64,000 bases of DNA. Source: Rhizobium redzepovicii. Its GTDB lineage: Bacteria; Pseudomonadota; Alphaproteobacteria; Rhizobiales; Rhizobiaceae. Location of the stretch: the NCBI RefSeq assembly GCF_019793435.1, contig NZ_JAILYH010000024.1, forward strand, positions 1-64,000, written 5' to 3'. Shown here piece after piece: positions 49,649 through 59,092 of this stretch. Under the pieces are notes generated by a model. That model made no database searches. It was not told the origin of the DNA and saw only the letters and a program-made list of their open reading frames with translations. Every line of letters begins with the position of its first letter. Position 1 is the first letter of the stretch. The position numbers and the translations under genes were made by a program.

Positions 49649-50206
49649 ATGGCAGTGAAAGAGAATCTCCGTCCGGGCGGCAGAAGCGCCCGGGTTCAGG
49701 CATCGGTGCACAAGGCGGTCCGTGAGCTATTGGCCGACATGAACCGTGCCGAGGTGACGATTCCGCTGATCGCCGCCAGCGCGGGTGTGACGCCGTCGAC
49801 CATCTATCGCCGCTGGGGCGACCTGCAGGAGCTTCTTGCCGATGTCGCCGTCGAGCGGCTGCGTCCGGATATGCAGCCGATCGATGCCGGCAGCGGCAAG
49901 GCCGATCTACAGGCCTGGGCTGAGCAATATGCCGAGGAAATGTCCTCCGGGCCGGGCCGCGAGATGATCCGCGACGTGCTGGCGGCACAAGCGGGCGCCA
50001 ATGCCTGCAAATGCTCGGAATATACCCGCCAGCAGATCCTCGTCATCGCCGAGAGGGCCAAGGCCCGTAGCGAGATCTTTCCGGATGTGGACCGGGTCAT
50101 GGATGATGTGGTGGCGCCGATCATGTACCGCATCCTGTTCGACGACGTGCCGGATGCCGCGCGGGTGAGCGATCTAGTCTCGCGCGTCATGACCACGAAG
50201 GATTGA
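49649..50206 (+). CDS. TetR-family transcriptional regulator
   Basis: 185 aa from ATG 49649; the longer frame from 49595 lies in the operator region. The N-terminal HTH (about 14-60) reads VHKAVRELLADMNRAEVTIPLIAASAGVTPSTIYRRWGDLQELLADV with the Tyr-Arg-Arg-Trp end of the recognition helix. The C-terminal part is an all-helical ligand pocket with a Cys pair (ACKCS). It probably represses the divergent MFS gene. Confidence 0.9.
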   Translation: MAVKENLRPGGRSARVQASVHKAVRELLADMNRAEVTIPLIAASAGVTPSTIYRRWGDLQELLADVAVERLRPDMQPIDAGSGKADLQAWAEQYAEEMSSGPGREMIRDVLAAQAGANACKCSEYTRQQILVIAERAKARSEIFPDVDRVMDDVVAPIMYRILFDDVPDAARVSDLVSRVMTTKD

Positions 50207-50215
50207 GCCTGTCTC

Positions 50216-53200
50216 TTACTCCGCGGCCGCGCGCTTGAGGCCGGAAATCTGCGTGATATAGGCGCGCAGGGCTGCCGGCCGCACCGGCTTGTGCTGGACG
50301 GCGATGCCGTATCGCTCGGCCTCGCTGCGCACTTCAGGCGTGCGGTCGGCGGTAACCAACAAAGCGGGAATATCGGCGCCGAACTGCCGGCGCAGATGCA
50401 GGATCGCGGCGATGCCGGTGCCGTCGTCGAGATGATAATCGGCGATGGCGAGATCCGGCGGCCCGTCACGGCCGTCGCCTGATATCACGTCGGCGAGGCC
50501 ATTAAGCGCCTTGACCTCGCAGCCCCAGCCGCTCAGCAGCAGCCGCATGCCCTCGAGGATCTTCGGCTCGTTGTCGATGCAGAGGATCTTCAGTCCCTTG
50601 AGCGGCTGCCCCGGCCGGTCGGCGGGCGTGACGGCCGCCGCCGCCTCGGCCGGCCGCGAGATGTCGAGCGGCATGGCGATGCGGAATTCCGTGCCCCTGC
50701 CGTGCGTCGAGTGCAGCTCCACCGGATGGTTGAGCACCCGGGCGATGCGGTCGACGATCGACAGGCCGAGTCCGAGGCCGGAAGCGGTTTTCGCCCCTTC
50801 GTCCAGCCGGGCGAATTCCTTGAACACCGTGCGGAATTTCGACGGCGGTATGCCGATGCCGGAATCGATCACCTGGATGATCACCTGGTTACCGCGCCGC
50901 CGCGCGCCCACCAGCACCTTGCCGGTGATCGTGTATTTGATCGCGTTGGAAACGAGGTTCTGCACCAGCCGGCGCAGAAGATTGGGGTCGGAGCGCACCC
51001 TGAGCGACGTCCGCATGACCACTAGCTTCAGCTGTTTTTCGCGGGCGATCGGCGCGAAATCGGTTTCGATCCGCTCCAAGAGGTCGGAAAGTGCGACGGC
51101 AGCGAGCCGCGGCCGCATCGCGCCGGTATCGAGCCTGGAGATATCGAGCACCGCGCCGAGAATGGTTTCGACCGATTCCAGCGCCGAATCGATATTGCGG
51201 ACGATCGGGCTGTTGTCGGATTGCGCCATGCGCTCGACCAGTGCCGAGGAATAGAGCCTGGCGGCGTTCAGCGGCTGCAGGATATCGTGGCCGGCGGCGG
51301 CGAAAAAGCGCGTCTTGCCGATATTCGCCTCGTCGGCGGCGGCCCGCGCCTCGGCGAGTTCGTGATTGACGCGGGTCAGCTCGGCCGTGCGTTCGGCAAC
51401 GCGCTGCTCCAGCGTCTCATTTGCCTGTTTCAGCGCCTGGTCGGCGCTGACGCGCTGGGTGATATCGGTGAAGGTGGCGACGATGCCCTTGTCCGGCATG
51501 GCGTTGGAGCGCACCTCGATAATCCGCTCGCCGCCGCTGAGCACCAGTGCGAAGGGTTTGTCGAGCGTCAGGAAATGCCGCACCGTCTGATTGAGATCGC
51601 CGGGCGCGATGTCGCCGCGCTCGCTGAGTGTTTTGACGATATCGGACAAGGGGAAACCGACCTGGCCGGCGCTTTCCGGCAGGTCCAGCAATTGCCGGAA
51701 GCGCCGGTTCCAGATCGTCAGCCGGTTGGAGCTGTCGAAGACGGCAATGCCCTGGTCCATCTGCGAAAGGGCGGTTTGCAGCATATCCTGGTTATATTGC
51801 AGCGCCTCGCTCGCCTGGTCGAGCAGCCATGCAGTGTCGGAAGAGGCGTCCTCGGTCTTCTGCAGGATCAACGACAGCACCAGCCGCGCCGAGGACGAGC
51901 CGATGGCGCTGCCGAGCAGCTGCTCGCTGAAATGGATCAGCGCCATATCGGCCGGCTGATCGTCCTCCAGCTTGCGGCCGGAGCTTTGTTCGTAGGTCGT
52001 CAACGAGCGCTGCATGCGTTCTTCGCCGAGATAACGCGAGATCGCCGCCTTGAGATCGCCGACGCTGATGCGGGTCTTCCAGCCGCGCGTGGCAAATTGC
52101 GAGCGCGAATGGCGTTTGACGAAGATGCCGGCCTGGATGCGTTCGAGTGGCCTGGCATTGCGGGTCAGCGAGCCGACGATGAAGAAGGCGGTGTTGACGA
52201 GGAGGCTCATCACCGTCGCATTGACCAGCGGATCGGCGTCGGGCGCGGCAAACAGTGTCGTGCCCGGAAAGATGAAGCCGAGCACGGCGCTCGCCACATA
52301 GGAATAATCGGGGCCGCCGAGCGAGGGCAGGAACAGCAGGTAGATCCAGATGACGAAGCCGGAGGAAAGCCCGAGGATCGCGCCGCGTGCATTGGCCCGC
52401 CGCCAGATCAGCCCGCCGAACAGCGCTGGGGCGATCTGGGCGATGGCGGCAAAGGAGAGAAGGCCGATCGAGGCAAGGCCGGCGGTGCTGTCGGTCGAGC
52501 GGTAATAGGCGTAGCCGAACAGCAGCACCGCAAAAATGGCGCTGCGGCGGATGTTGAGCAGCGTCTTGGCGAAATTGTCGCGCTGGCTGGCGCGGCCGGC
52601 AAGTTTACGCCTCAGGAAGATCGGCATGATGATGTCGTTCGACACCATGATCGACAGCGCCACGGAATCAACGATGACCATCGCCGTTGCGGCGGAAAAG
52701 CCGCCGATGAAGGTAATCAGCGACACCACCGGCATCTCACCGGCCAGCGGCAGCGACAGCATGTAGAAATCGGCATTGCCGGCGCCGCCGAAGGTCAGCA
52801 GTCCGCCGATCGCCACCGGCAGCACGAAGAGATTGATCGCAATGAGGTAGGTGGGAAACAGGAAGCCTGCGAGTTTCAGCTGTTTCGGCGTCCGGTTTTC
52901 GACGACCGTCACGTGGAATTGCCGCGGCAGCAGGATGATCGCGAAGGCCGACAGCGCGATCAGGGTGATCCAGCGGCTGATCGGCGTGTGGTAGCTGAGG
53001 GCCGACATGACGAGGCTGTTGTCTACGGTCTTTTGCCAGAGATCGCTCGGGCCGTCGAAGAGAAACCAGATGACGCAGACGCCGGCCGTCAGGAAGGCGA
53101 CCAGCTTGACCACGGATTCCATCGAAACGGCGAGGATGAGGCCGTCCTGGTGTTCCGTCGCGTCGGTATGCCGCGTGCCGAACATGATGGCGAAGCAGGC

Positions 53201-53719
53201 AAGCACCAGCGTCGCCACGAGCGGCAGGTCGAGAAAGTAGAGATTGCCGCTGCCAATGCCGTAGTCGGACGGGTTGACCATCGCGCTTACGGTGCTGGAG
53301 ATCGCCTTCAGCTGCAGCGCGATATAGGGAATGGTGCCGATCAGCGAGATCAGCGCGACGATGGTGGCGACGGTCGGGTTCTTGCCGTAGCGCGCGGCGA
53401 CGAAATCGGCAACCGAGGTGAGCTTCTCGGCCTTGGCGAGCTCGATGATGCGGCGAAGCAGCGGCATGCCGAGCGTGAAGACCAGAATGGGGCCGATATA
53501 GATGCCGGCAAATTCCAGGCCGCGCTGCGCGGCAAGCCCGACGCTGCCGAAATAGGTCCAGGAGGTGCAGTAGATCGCCAGGCTCAGCGCATAGACCACC
53601 GGCCATCCGCCTTCGAGCGCACCCGGGCCGCGCTTCTTGCGGTCGCCATAGCTTGCCACGGCGAAAAGCAGGAGCAGATAGCCGAAGGCAGACGCGAATA
53701 TGACCCAGCCTGGAAGCAT
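50216..53719 (-). CDS. SSF-type hybrid sensor histidine kinase (CrbS-like)
   Basis: 1167 aa. Residues 1-520 are about thirteen TM helices of a sodium/solute symporter (SSF) domain, a PAS domain follows (about 645-755), and a coiled coil (about 760-800). The kinase core has the H-box His811 in GHDILQPLNAARL, N-box Asn925 in NLVSNAIKYT, G1 IDSGIGIPPSK (951-961) and GLGLGLSIVD. The C-terminal receiver has Asp1094 as phosphoacceptor. This order resembles CrbS/NahK-type sensors tied to acetate or organic acid metabolism. No response regulator is adjacent. Confidence 0.93.
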   Translation of the reverse strand: MLPGWVIFASAFGYLLLLFAVASYGDRKKRGPGALEGGWPVVYALSLAIYCTSWTYFGSVGLAAQRGLEFAGIYIGPILVFTLGMPLLRRIIELAKAEKLTSVADFVAARYGKNPTVATIVALISLIGTIPYIALQLKAISSTVSAMVNPSDYGIGSGNLYFLDLPLVATLVLACFAIMFGTRHTDATEHQDGLILAVSMESVVKLVAFLTAGVCVIWFLFDGPSDLWQKTVDNSLVMSALSYHTPISRWITLIALSAFAIILLPRQFHVTVVENRTPKQLKLAGFLFPTYLIAINLFVLPVAIGGLLTFGGAGNADFYMLSLPLAGEMPVVSLITFIGGFSAATAMVIVDSVALSIMVSNDIIMPIFLRRKLAGRASQRDNFAKTLLNIRRSAIFAVLLFGYAYYRSTDSTAGLASIGLLSFAAIAQIAPALFGGLIWRRANARGAILGLSSGFVIWIYLLFLPSLGGPDYSYVASAVLGFIFPGTTLFAAPDADPLVNATVMSLLVNTAFFIVGSLTRNARPLERIQAGIFVKRHSRSQFATRGWKTRISVGDLKAAISRYLGEERMQRSLTTYEQSSGRKLEDDQPADMALIHFSEQLLGSAIGSSSARLVLSLILQKTEDASSDTAWLLDQASEALQYNQDMLQTALSQMDQGIAVFDSSNRLTIWNRRFRQLLDLPESAGQVGFPLSDIVKTLSERGDIAPGDLNQTVRHFLTLDKPFALVLSGGERIIEVRSNAMPDKGIVATFTDITQRVSADQALKQANETLEQRVAERTAELTRVNHELAEARAAADEANIGKTRFFAAAGHDILQPLNAARLYSSALVERMAQSDNSPIVRNIDSALESVETILGAVLDISRLDTGAMRPRLAAVALSDLLERIETDFAPIAREKQLKLVVMRTSLRVRSDPNLLRRLVQNLVSNAIKYTITGKVLVGARRRGNQVIIQVIDSGIGIPPSKFRTVFKEFARLDEGAKTASGLGLGLSIVDRIARVLNHPVELHSTHGRGTEFRIAMPLDISRPAEAAAAVTPADRPGQPLKGLKILCIDNEPKILEGMRLLLSGWGCEVKALNGLADVISGDGRDGPPDLAIADYHLDDGTGIAAILHLRRQFGADIPALLVTADRTPEVRSEAERYGIAVQHKPVRPAALRAYITQISGLKRAAAE

Positions 53720-53940
53720 TGACCCTCCGCCGGCGGAAAACCCGCCGGGACCTCCCGCAACCCTTTCAGCTTAAGTCATTTCAGAGGCGTTGAAAATTCC
53801 CGCCCGTCTAGGCCTTAAGTCAAAGACCACCGGGGGTATTGCCAAATAATTGCGATTGCCGATTGATTAATCGCAATGAAGATGTAGCTAATGAAATCCA
53901 TCGCATACTCTCTGAAATGGATCGAAGGGAGACGGATCCG

Positions 53941-54378
53941 ATGCTCAACGAATTCAAAGCCTTTATCGCCCGCGGCAATGTCATGGATTTGGCGGTCGGC
54001 GTCATCATCGGCGGCGCCTTCGGTGGCATTGTCAAATCTCTGGTCGACGACCTCATCATGCCGATCGTCGGCGCCATTTTCGGCGGCTTCGATTTTTCGA
54101 ATTATTTCCTGCCGCTCTCCTCTGCCGTCAACGCGCCGACACTGGCAGCCGCCCGCGCGCAAGGGGCGGTGTTTGCCTATGGCAGCTTCCTCACCGTGCT
54201 CATCAACTTCCTGATCCTTGCCTGGATCATCTTCCTGATGGTCAAGGGCGTGAATACCCTGCGTGCCCAGGTCGAGCGCAAGGAAAAGGCCGCACCGGAG
54301 GAACTGCCCCCGCCGCCGGCAGACGTTCAGCTGCTCACGGAAATCCGCGATCTTCTGGCCACACGCCCGACGGCTTGA
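53941..54378 (+). CDS. mscL: Large-conductance mechanosensitive channel MscL
   Basis: 145 aa from ATG 53941 (GGGAGACGG upstream). The pore helix FKAFIARGNVMDLAVGVIIGGAFG and KSLVDDLIMPIVG are hallmark MscL sequence; TM2 is FLTVLINFLILAWIIFLMVKG. The C-terminal helix (LLTEIRDLLA) is intact. It opens on high membrane tension to release solutes during osmotic downshock. Monocistronic. Confidence 0.97.
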   Translation: MLNEFKAFIARGNVMDLAVGVIIGGAFGGIVKSLVDDLIMPIVGAIFGGFDFSNYFLPLSSAVNAPTLAAARAQGAVFAYGSFLTVLINFLILAWIIFLMVKGVNTLRAQVERKEKAAPEELPPPPADVQLLTEIRDLLATRPTA

Positions 54379-54500
54379 TCCGAGCTGGAGCCCATCCGTT
54401 CCTGCCGGACTCATTCATCACGAAAATCGATGTGCCATCACTGGATATCATGGGATTTGCCGGCGCAAATCCTCTATGAAGGCGGAAACCGGAGATATGC

Positions 54501-55667
54501 ATGTCGATTGTGAAGAGCCTCAGCCCGCGCGCCTTGGCGGCGCCAGAAAGCGGGATCGTCGAAGTCGTCAATTATGCCCGCGGCCGCGAAGGCCTGCTGC
54601 CTCTCTGGGTGGGGGAAGGCGACCTGCCAACGCCGGATTTCATCAGCCGGGCGGCGATGGACGCGCTTGCTTCAGGCGAGACCTTCTACACCTGGCAGCG
54701 CGGCATTCCCGAGCTTCGCCAGGCGCTTTCGGATTATTACTTCAGGCATTTCGGACACCGGCTTCCGGTCGAGCATTTCTATGTCACCGGCTCCGGCATG
54801 CAGGCGATCCAGATCGCCGTGCAGACGATGACCTCGCCGGGTGACGAATTCGTCTATCTCACCCCCGCCTGGCCGAATATCGCCGCAGCCCTGGAGATCG
54901 CGGGTGCGCGCTCCGTCGGCGTCGAACTGCAGTTCGAAGGCGGCAAATGGGCGGTCGATCTCGACCGCGTCGAAGCCGCCATCACGCCGAAGACCAGGGG
55001 CATCTTCGTCAACACGCCGTCGAATCCGACGGGCTGGACGGCGACGAAGAAGGATCTTGCCGATATCCTGGCGCTGGCCCGCCGGCACGATCTCTGGATC
55101 ATGGCCGATGAAATCTACGCGCTCTATTATTTTGCCGGCGGCCGGGCGCCGTCTTTCCTCGATGTGATGCAGACGGACGACAAGATCATCTTCGTCAATT
55201 CCTTCTCGAAGAACTGGTCGATGACCGGCTGGCGCGTCGGCTGGATCGTCGCCCCGCCTCAGATGGGCCAGGTGCTCGAAAACCTCATCCAGTATTCGAC
55301 ATCGGGTGTCGCCCAGTTCATGCAGAAGGGCGCCGTCGCAGCCCTTAATCAGGGCGACGATTTCATCGCCGCCAATATCGCCAAGGCGGCCCGCTCCCGC
55401 GATCTTCTCTGCGACGCGCTTGTCGCCACCAATCGCGTGGAGACACTGAAGCCGGATGGCGCGCTCTATGCCTTCCTCAAGATCGACGGCGTCACCGACA
55501 GCCGCAGCGCTGCCATCGACATCGTCGACAAGACAGGCGTCGGCCTTGCCCCCGGAACCGCGTTCGGCGCCGGCGGCGAACTTTTCCTGCGCGCCTGTTT
55601 CCTGCGCGATCCCGCCCAGGTGGCGGTCGCGGCCGAGCGTCTCTGCGATTATATCCTCAAGCGCTGA
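54501..55667 (+). CDS. PLP-dependent class I/II aminotransferase
   Basis: 388 aa. Order of fold type I motifs: SGIVEVVNYARGREGLLPLWVGEGD, YTWQRGIPELRQAL, FVNTPSNPTGWT, the cofactor Asp/Tyr in IMADEIYALYYF, and the PLP-binding Lys in NSFSKNWSMTGWRVGW, then late Arg in LFLRACFLRDP. It transfers amino groups from an amino acid to a 2-oxoacid; exact substrate not assignable. It begins 123 bases after mscL in the same direction. Confidence 0.9.
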   Translation: MSIVKSLSPRALAAPESGIVEVVNYARGREGLLPLWVGEGDLPTPDFISRAAMDALASGETFYTWQRGIPELRQALSDYYFRHFGHRLPVEHFYVTGSGMQAIQIAVQTMTSPGDEFVYLTPAWPNIAAALEIAGARSVGVELQFEGGKWAVDLDRVEAAITPKTRGIFVNTPSNPTGWTATKKDLADILALARRHDLWIMADEIYALYYFAGGRAPSFLDVMQTDDKIIFVNSFSKNWSMTGWRVGWIVAPPQMGQVLENLIQYSTSGVAQFMQKGAVAALNQGDDFIAANIAKAARSRDLLCDALVATNRVETLKPDGALYAFLKIDGVTDSRSAAIDIVDKTGVGLAPGTAFGAGGELFLRACFLRDPAQVAVAAERLCDYILKR

Positions 55668-55852
55668 GAAGCGGCTCGATCCAAACGATTTCGTGCCGGA
55701 ATCGGCCGATCGATAAAACTTGAGCAAAGCCTGAAATCGGCCTCTAACCACAAGTCCAAACATACCGGTTCAAAGGGCCTGGAACGGCCGTTCGATAAGA
55801 AAATTGGAAAGAAAAACCGGGCCTGATGACCCTGCTATAAAACAAGGCAGGG

Positions 55853-56896
55853 ATGCGGGACATGGCGGTTTTGGTGACGGGCGGCGCCGGATATATCGGC
55901 AGTCACATGGTTTGGGCGCTGCTCGATGCGGGGGAGGATGTGGTCGTGCTCGACCGCCTCTCCACGGGCTTTCGCTGGGCCGTGGCGCCGGCGGCGCGTT
56001 TCTATCTCGGCGACGTCGCCGATCCCGACATCTTGAAGAAAATCTTCATCGAAAACGACATCGAGGCGATCATTCATTTCGCCGGCTCCGCCGTCGTCCC
56101 GGTCTCGGTCGCCGATCCGCTTTCCTATTACGACAACAATTCAGGCAAGACCCGGGCGCTGCTCTCCGCGTCGGTCGAAGCCGGCATCCGCAATTTCGTC
56201 TTCTCGTCGACCGCGGCCGTCTACGGTCAGCAAAAGACCGACCTGCCGGTGAAAGAGACTGCCTCCCTCAATCCGGAAAATCCCTACGGCCAGTCGAAGC
56301 TGATGACCGAATTCATGCTGCGCGATGCCGCCGCGGCCTATGACTTCAACTATGTCGCGCTTCGCTACTTCAACGTTGCCGGGGCCGATCCCGACCACCG
56401 CGCCGGCCAGTCGACGTCAGGCGCCACCCACCTCATCAAGGTTGCCTGCGAGGCAGCGCTCGGCAGGCGCGACAGCGTCAGTGTCTACGGGATCGATTAT
56501 CCCACCCATGACGGCACCGGCGTGCGCGACTACATCCATGTCACCGATCTTGTCGATGCGCATCTGAAAGCGCTGCAGCACCTGCGCCGCGACAAGGGTT
56601 CGCTCGTTGCCAATTGCGGTTATGGCAGCGGCTATTCCGTGCTCGACGTGCTGAACATGGTCACCCGCCTGCACGGACATTCCTTCAAGATCCACATGGC
56701 GCCGCGCCGCGCCGGCGATTCAGCCAGCGTCGTCGCCGACGCTTCGCTCGCCCGGCAGGTGCTCGACTGGAAGCCCAGGCACGATTCGCTGGAAACCATC
56801 GTCCAGAGCTCTCTCGATTGGGAACTCTTCCTAGCGAACAGAAACGTCGACGACCTGCACAGCATCCACCGGGCACTCGCAGCCGCTTCCTTCTGA
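55853..56896 (+). CDS. galE: UDP-glucose 4-epimerase
   Basis: 347 aa from ATG 55853 (AAGGCAGGG upstream); ATG 55862 is an equally possible start. Extended SDR: TGGAGYIGSHMV (NAD), VFSSTAAVYG, and catalytic Tyr-x3-Lys in NPYGQSKLM. Further family parts are FNVAGADPD, GTGVRDYIHVTDLVDAH and APRRAGDSASVVADASLA. It interconverts UDP-glucose and UDP-galactose, feeding surface polysaccharide synthesis; in rhizobia the gene is often called exoB. No exo genes are adjacent. Confidence 0.93.
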   Translation: MRDMAVLVTGGAGYIGSHMVWALLDAGEDVVVLDRLSTGFRWAVAPAARFYLGDVADPDILKKIFIENDIEAIIHFAGSAVVPVSVADPLSYYDNNSGKTRALLSASVEAGIRNFVFSSTAAVYGQQKTDLPVKETASLNPENPYGQSKLMTEFMLRDAAAAYDFNYVALRYFNVAGADPDHRAGQSTSGATHLIKVACEAALGRRDSVSVYGIDYPTHDGTGVRDYIHVTDLVDAHLKALQHLRRDKGSLVANCGYGSGYSVLDVLNMVTRLHGHSFKIHMAPRRAGDSASVVADASLARQVLDWKPRHDSLETIVQSSLDWELFLANRNVDDLHSIHRALAAASF

Positions 56897-57003
56897 GCGG
56901 CCTGAGCGCTGACCATCCCGCGCTTACAAGCCTCGCATGCCGTCACGTGAATAAGGAATGATCAAGCTTTCTCTGGCCGGCTGTGGCCGACGGAAAAGGG
57001 AAG

Positions 57004-58965
57004 ATGAAGAAGTTTCTGGCCTCATTGCAGCTGCAAAAAGACAATCCGACGCTTCTGACGGCGCAGTTTCGGGCCCTGTCGTCGCAGATCCCCATTCTCT
57101 ATGTACTCCTGGTCATCAACGCCCTTGCGGTGGCGATCACCCATCTTGAATCCGCGCCGCTCTGGCTTTCGCTCTATATCCCTGTCGCCTTAAGCATCGT
57201 CTGTGTCTTCCGTCTCTGCTGGTGGGAAATCAGGGGCAAGGAGAACGTCACAGCCGAGCGCGCCTACCGGCTGATGAAGATCACCATATCGGGCGCCGCC
57301 ATCCTCACCGTCGCTTTCGGCGGCTGGGCGATTGCGCTTTCCCAGTATGGCGATGCGTCCCAGCAGGGCCAGATCGCCTATTTCCTCGTCGTCACCGGCA
57401 TCTCCTGCATCTTTTGCCTGATGCATCTGCCGATGGCGGCGGCGCTCACCACGGTCATCACCTTCTCGGCCATGGTCGCGACCTTCATGTTCTCGGGCAA
57501 TCCTGTTTTCGTCGCGACCGCCGTCAGCGGCCTCTTCCTGATCCTGCCCTTCCTCAGGGTGATCGACAGCTATTTCCAGAATTTCGTCGGTCTAGTGCAA
57601 TTGACCGAGGAACTGAAGCAGAAGCGGGCGGAAGCCGAGCAGTTGAACCTCGTCAATAGCCGCAACGCGCTGCAGGACCAGCTGACCGGCCTCGCCAACC
57701 GCCGCAGCTTCTTTCTCTCGCTGGAAAAACGGTTGCAGAAGGATCCGTCCGCGCCGCCCGTTCTCGGCATTCTCGATCTCGACGGCTTCAAGCCCGTCAA
57801 CGATGTCTTCGGCCATGCCGCCGGCGATCTGGTGCTCAAGGAGACGGCCCGCCGTTTTGCCGCGCTGGTCGGCGAAGAGGGCATCGTCTCCCGTCTCGGC
57901 GGCGACGAGTTCGGTATCATTTTCCCCTGTTCGATGACACGCCAGGCGATCGCCGATCTCGGCCAGGCACTCTGCGCCGCCGTCCGCGATCCCTATGAAA
58001 TCCCCGACGGCTCGGTCCGCGTTTTCGGCTCCTGCGGCATCGTCTATCCCGAGATCGGCAGATACACCGCAGAGGATCTCTACGAGAAAGCCGATTTCGC
58101 CCTCTACCAGGTCAAGAGCAAGCGCAGCAGTGGCGTCGAATTCTTCTCGGCCGAGCACGAGAAGATCCTGACCCAGCGCCACCTGATCGAACTCGAGCTG
58201 CAGGCGAATGATTTTGCCAGCGAATTGAAACTCGAATATCAGCCGATCGTCGAGTTGAAGAGCGGCCGCGTCGTCGGTTACGAGGCGCTTGCCCGCTGGG
58301 ACAGCGCCCGCTTCGGCCGCATCAGCCCCGAAGCTTTCATTCCCGCGGCCGAGCGCACGGCCGTCATCGGCCGGATGACGCGCATCCTTTTTGCCAAGGC
58401 GCTCGAAGCGCTGGCAATCATTCCATGCCATCTCAAGCTGTCCTTCAATCTTTCGGCCCGCGATATTTGCGACCATGAAACATCGATGGCGCTGCTTGGC
58501 ATGATCACCCGCTCCGGCCTCGATCCCCGGCGCATCGAATTTGAAATCACCGAGACGGCGCTGCTCTCCGATTTCGACACCGCCGACCAGGTCATCACCA
58601 TGCTGCGCGCGGCCGGCATTTCGATCGCGCTCGACGATTTCGGCACTGGCTATTCGAGCCTCAGCCATATCCACCGTCTTGGCTTCGACAAGCTGAAGAT
58701 CGACAAGGCCTTCGTGATGAATTTCGATCGCGACGCCCGTTGCATGAACATCACCCGCTCGGTCGCCAATCTCTGCCAGAATCTCGGCATTGCCTCCGTT
58801 GCCGAAGGCGTCGAAAGCGAAGGGGTCGCCGAGGGATTGAAGGCGATGGGCGTTCGCCTGGCGCAGGGCTATCATTTCTCGCGGCCGCTGCCGCTGGAGC
58901 TTGCCATCGACTACGCCACCCGCTGCGAAGCCGAAGCCATCGCCCGCAATTCGCTGTCGGCCTGA
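57004..58965 (+). CDS. GGDEF-EAL protein (c-di-GMP synthesis/breakdown)
   Basis: 653 aa from ATG 57004 (GGAAAAGGGAAG upstream; in-frame GTG 56983 less likely). Five or six TM helices (about 30-195) form an integral sensor without known family. The GGDEF domain is intact (RLGGDEFGIIF), and an RxxD inhibitory site is not seen before it. The EAL domain is also complete (GYEALARWD, FNLSARDI, EITETALL, LDDFGTGYSSLSH, KIDKAF, AEGVESEG). Both activities look possible; net direction cannot be predicted. Monocistronic. Confidence 0.93.
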   Translation: MKKFLASLQLQKDNPTLLTAQFRALSSQIPILYVLLVINALAVAITHLESAPLWLSLYIPVALSIVCVFRLCWWEIRGKENVTAERAYRLMKITISGAAILTVAFGGWAIALSQYGDASQQGQIAYFLVVTGISCIFCLMHLPMAAALTTVITFSAMVATFMFSGNPVFVATAVSGLFLILPFLRVIDSYFQNFVGLVQLTEELKQKRAEAEQLNLVNSRNALQDQLTGLANRRSFFLSLEKRLQKDPSAPPVLGILDLDGFKPVNDVFGHAAGDLVLKETARRFAALVGEEGIVSRLGGDEFGIIFPCSMTRQAIADLGQALCAAVRDPYEIPDGSVRVFGSCGIVYPEIGRYTAEDLYEKADFALYQVKSKRSSGVEFFSAEHEKILTQRHLIELELQANDFASELKLEYQPIVELKSGRVVGYEALARWDSARFGRISPEAFIPAAERTAVIGRMTRILFAKALEALAIIPCHLKLSFNLSARDICDHETSMALLGMITRSGLDPRRIEFEITETALLSDFDTADQVITMLRAAGISIALDDFGTGYSSLSHIHRLGFDKLKIDKAFVMNFDRDARCMNITRSVANLCQNLGIASVAEGVESEGVAEGLKAMGVRLAQGYHFSRPLPLELAIDYATRCEAEAIARNSLSA

Positions 58966-59092
58966 ACCGATCGATTTCGCCTGTGTTAAATCGACTGGAG
59001 CGACGCTGCATCGTCGTCTATTCATGGTCCCGAGCCTTTCCTGGGCAGAATGTCTCAATGGATCAGGAAGGCTCCAGCAGCGGAGGCGAAGC

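Noticed and set aside
51221..53722. 833-aa plus-strand frame opposite the hybrid kinase
   Set aside because: Low-complexity His/Asp/Gln-rich shadow; the minus-strand gene has full SSF, kinase and receiver motifs.
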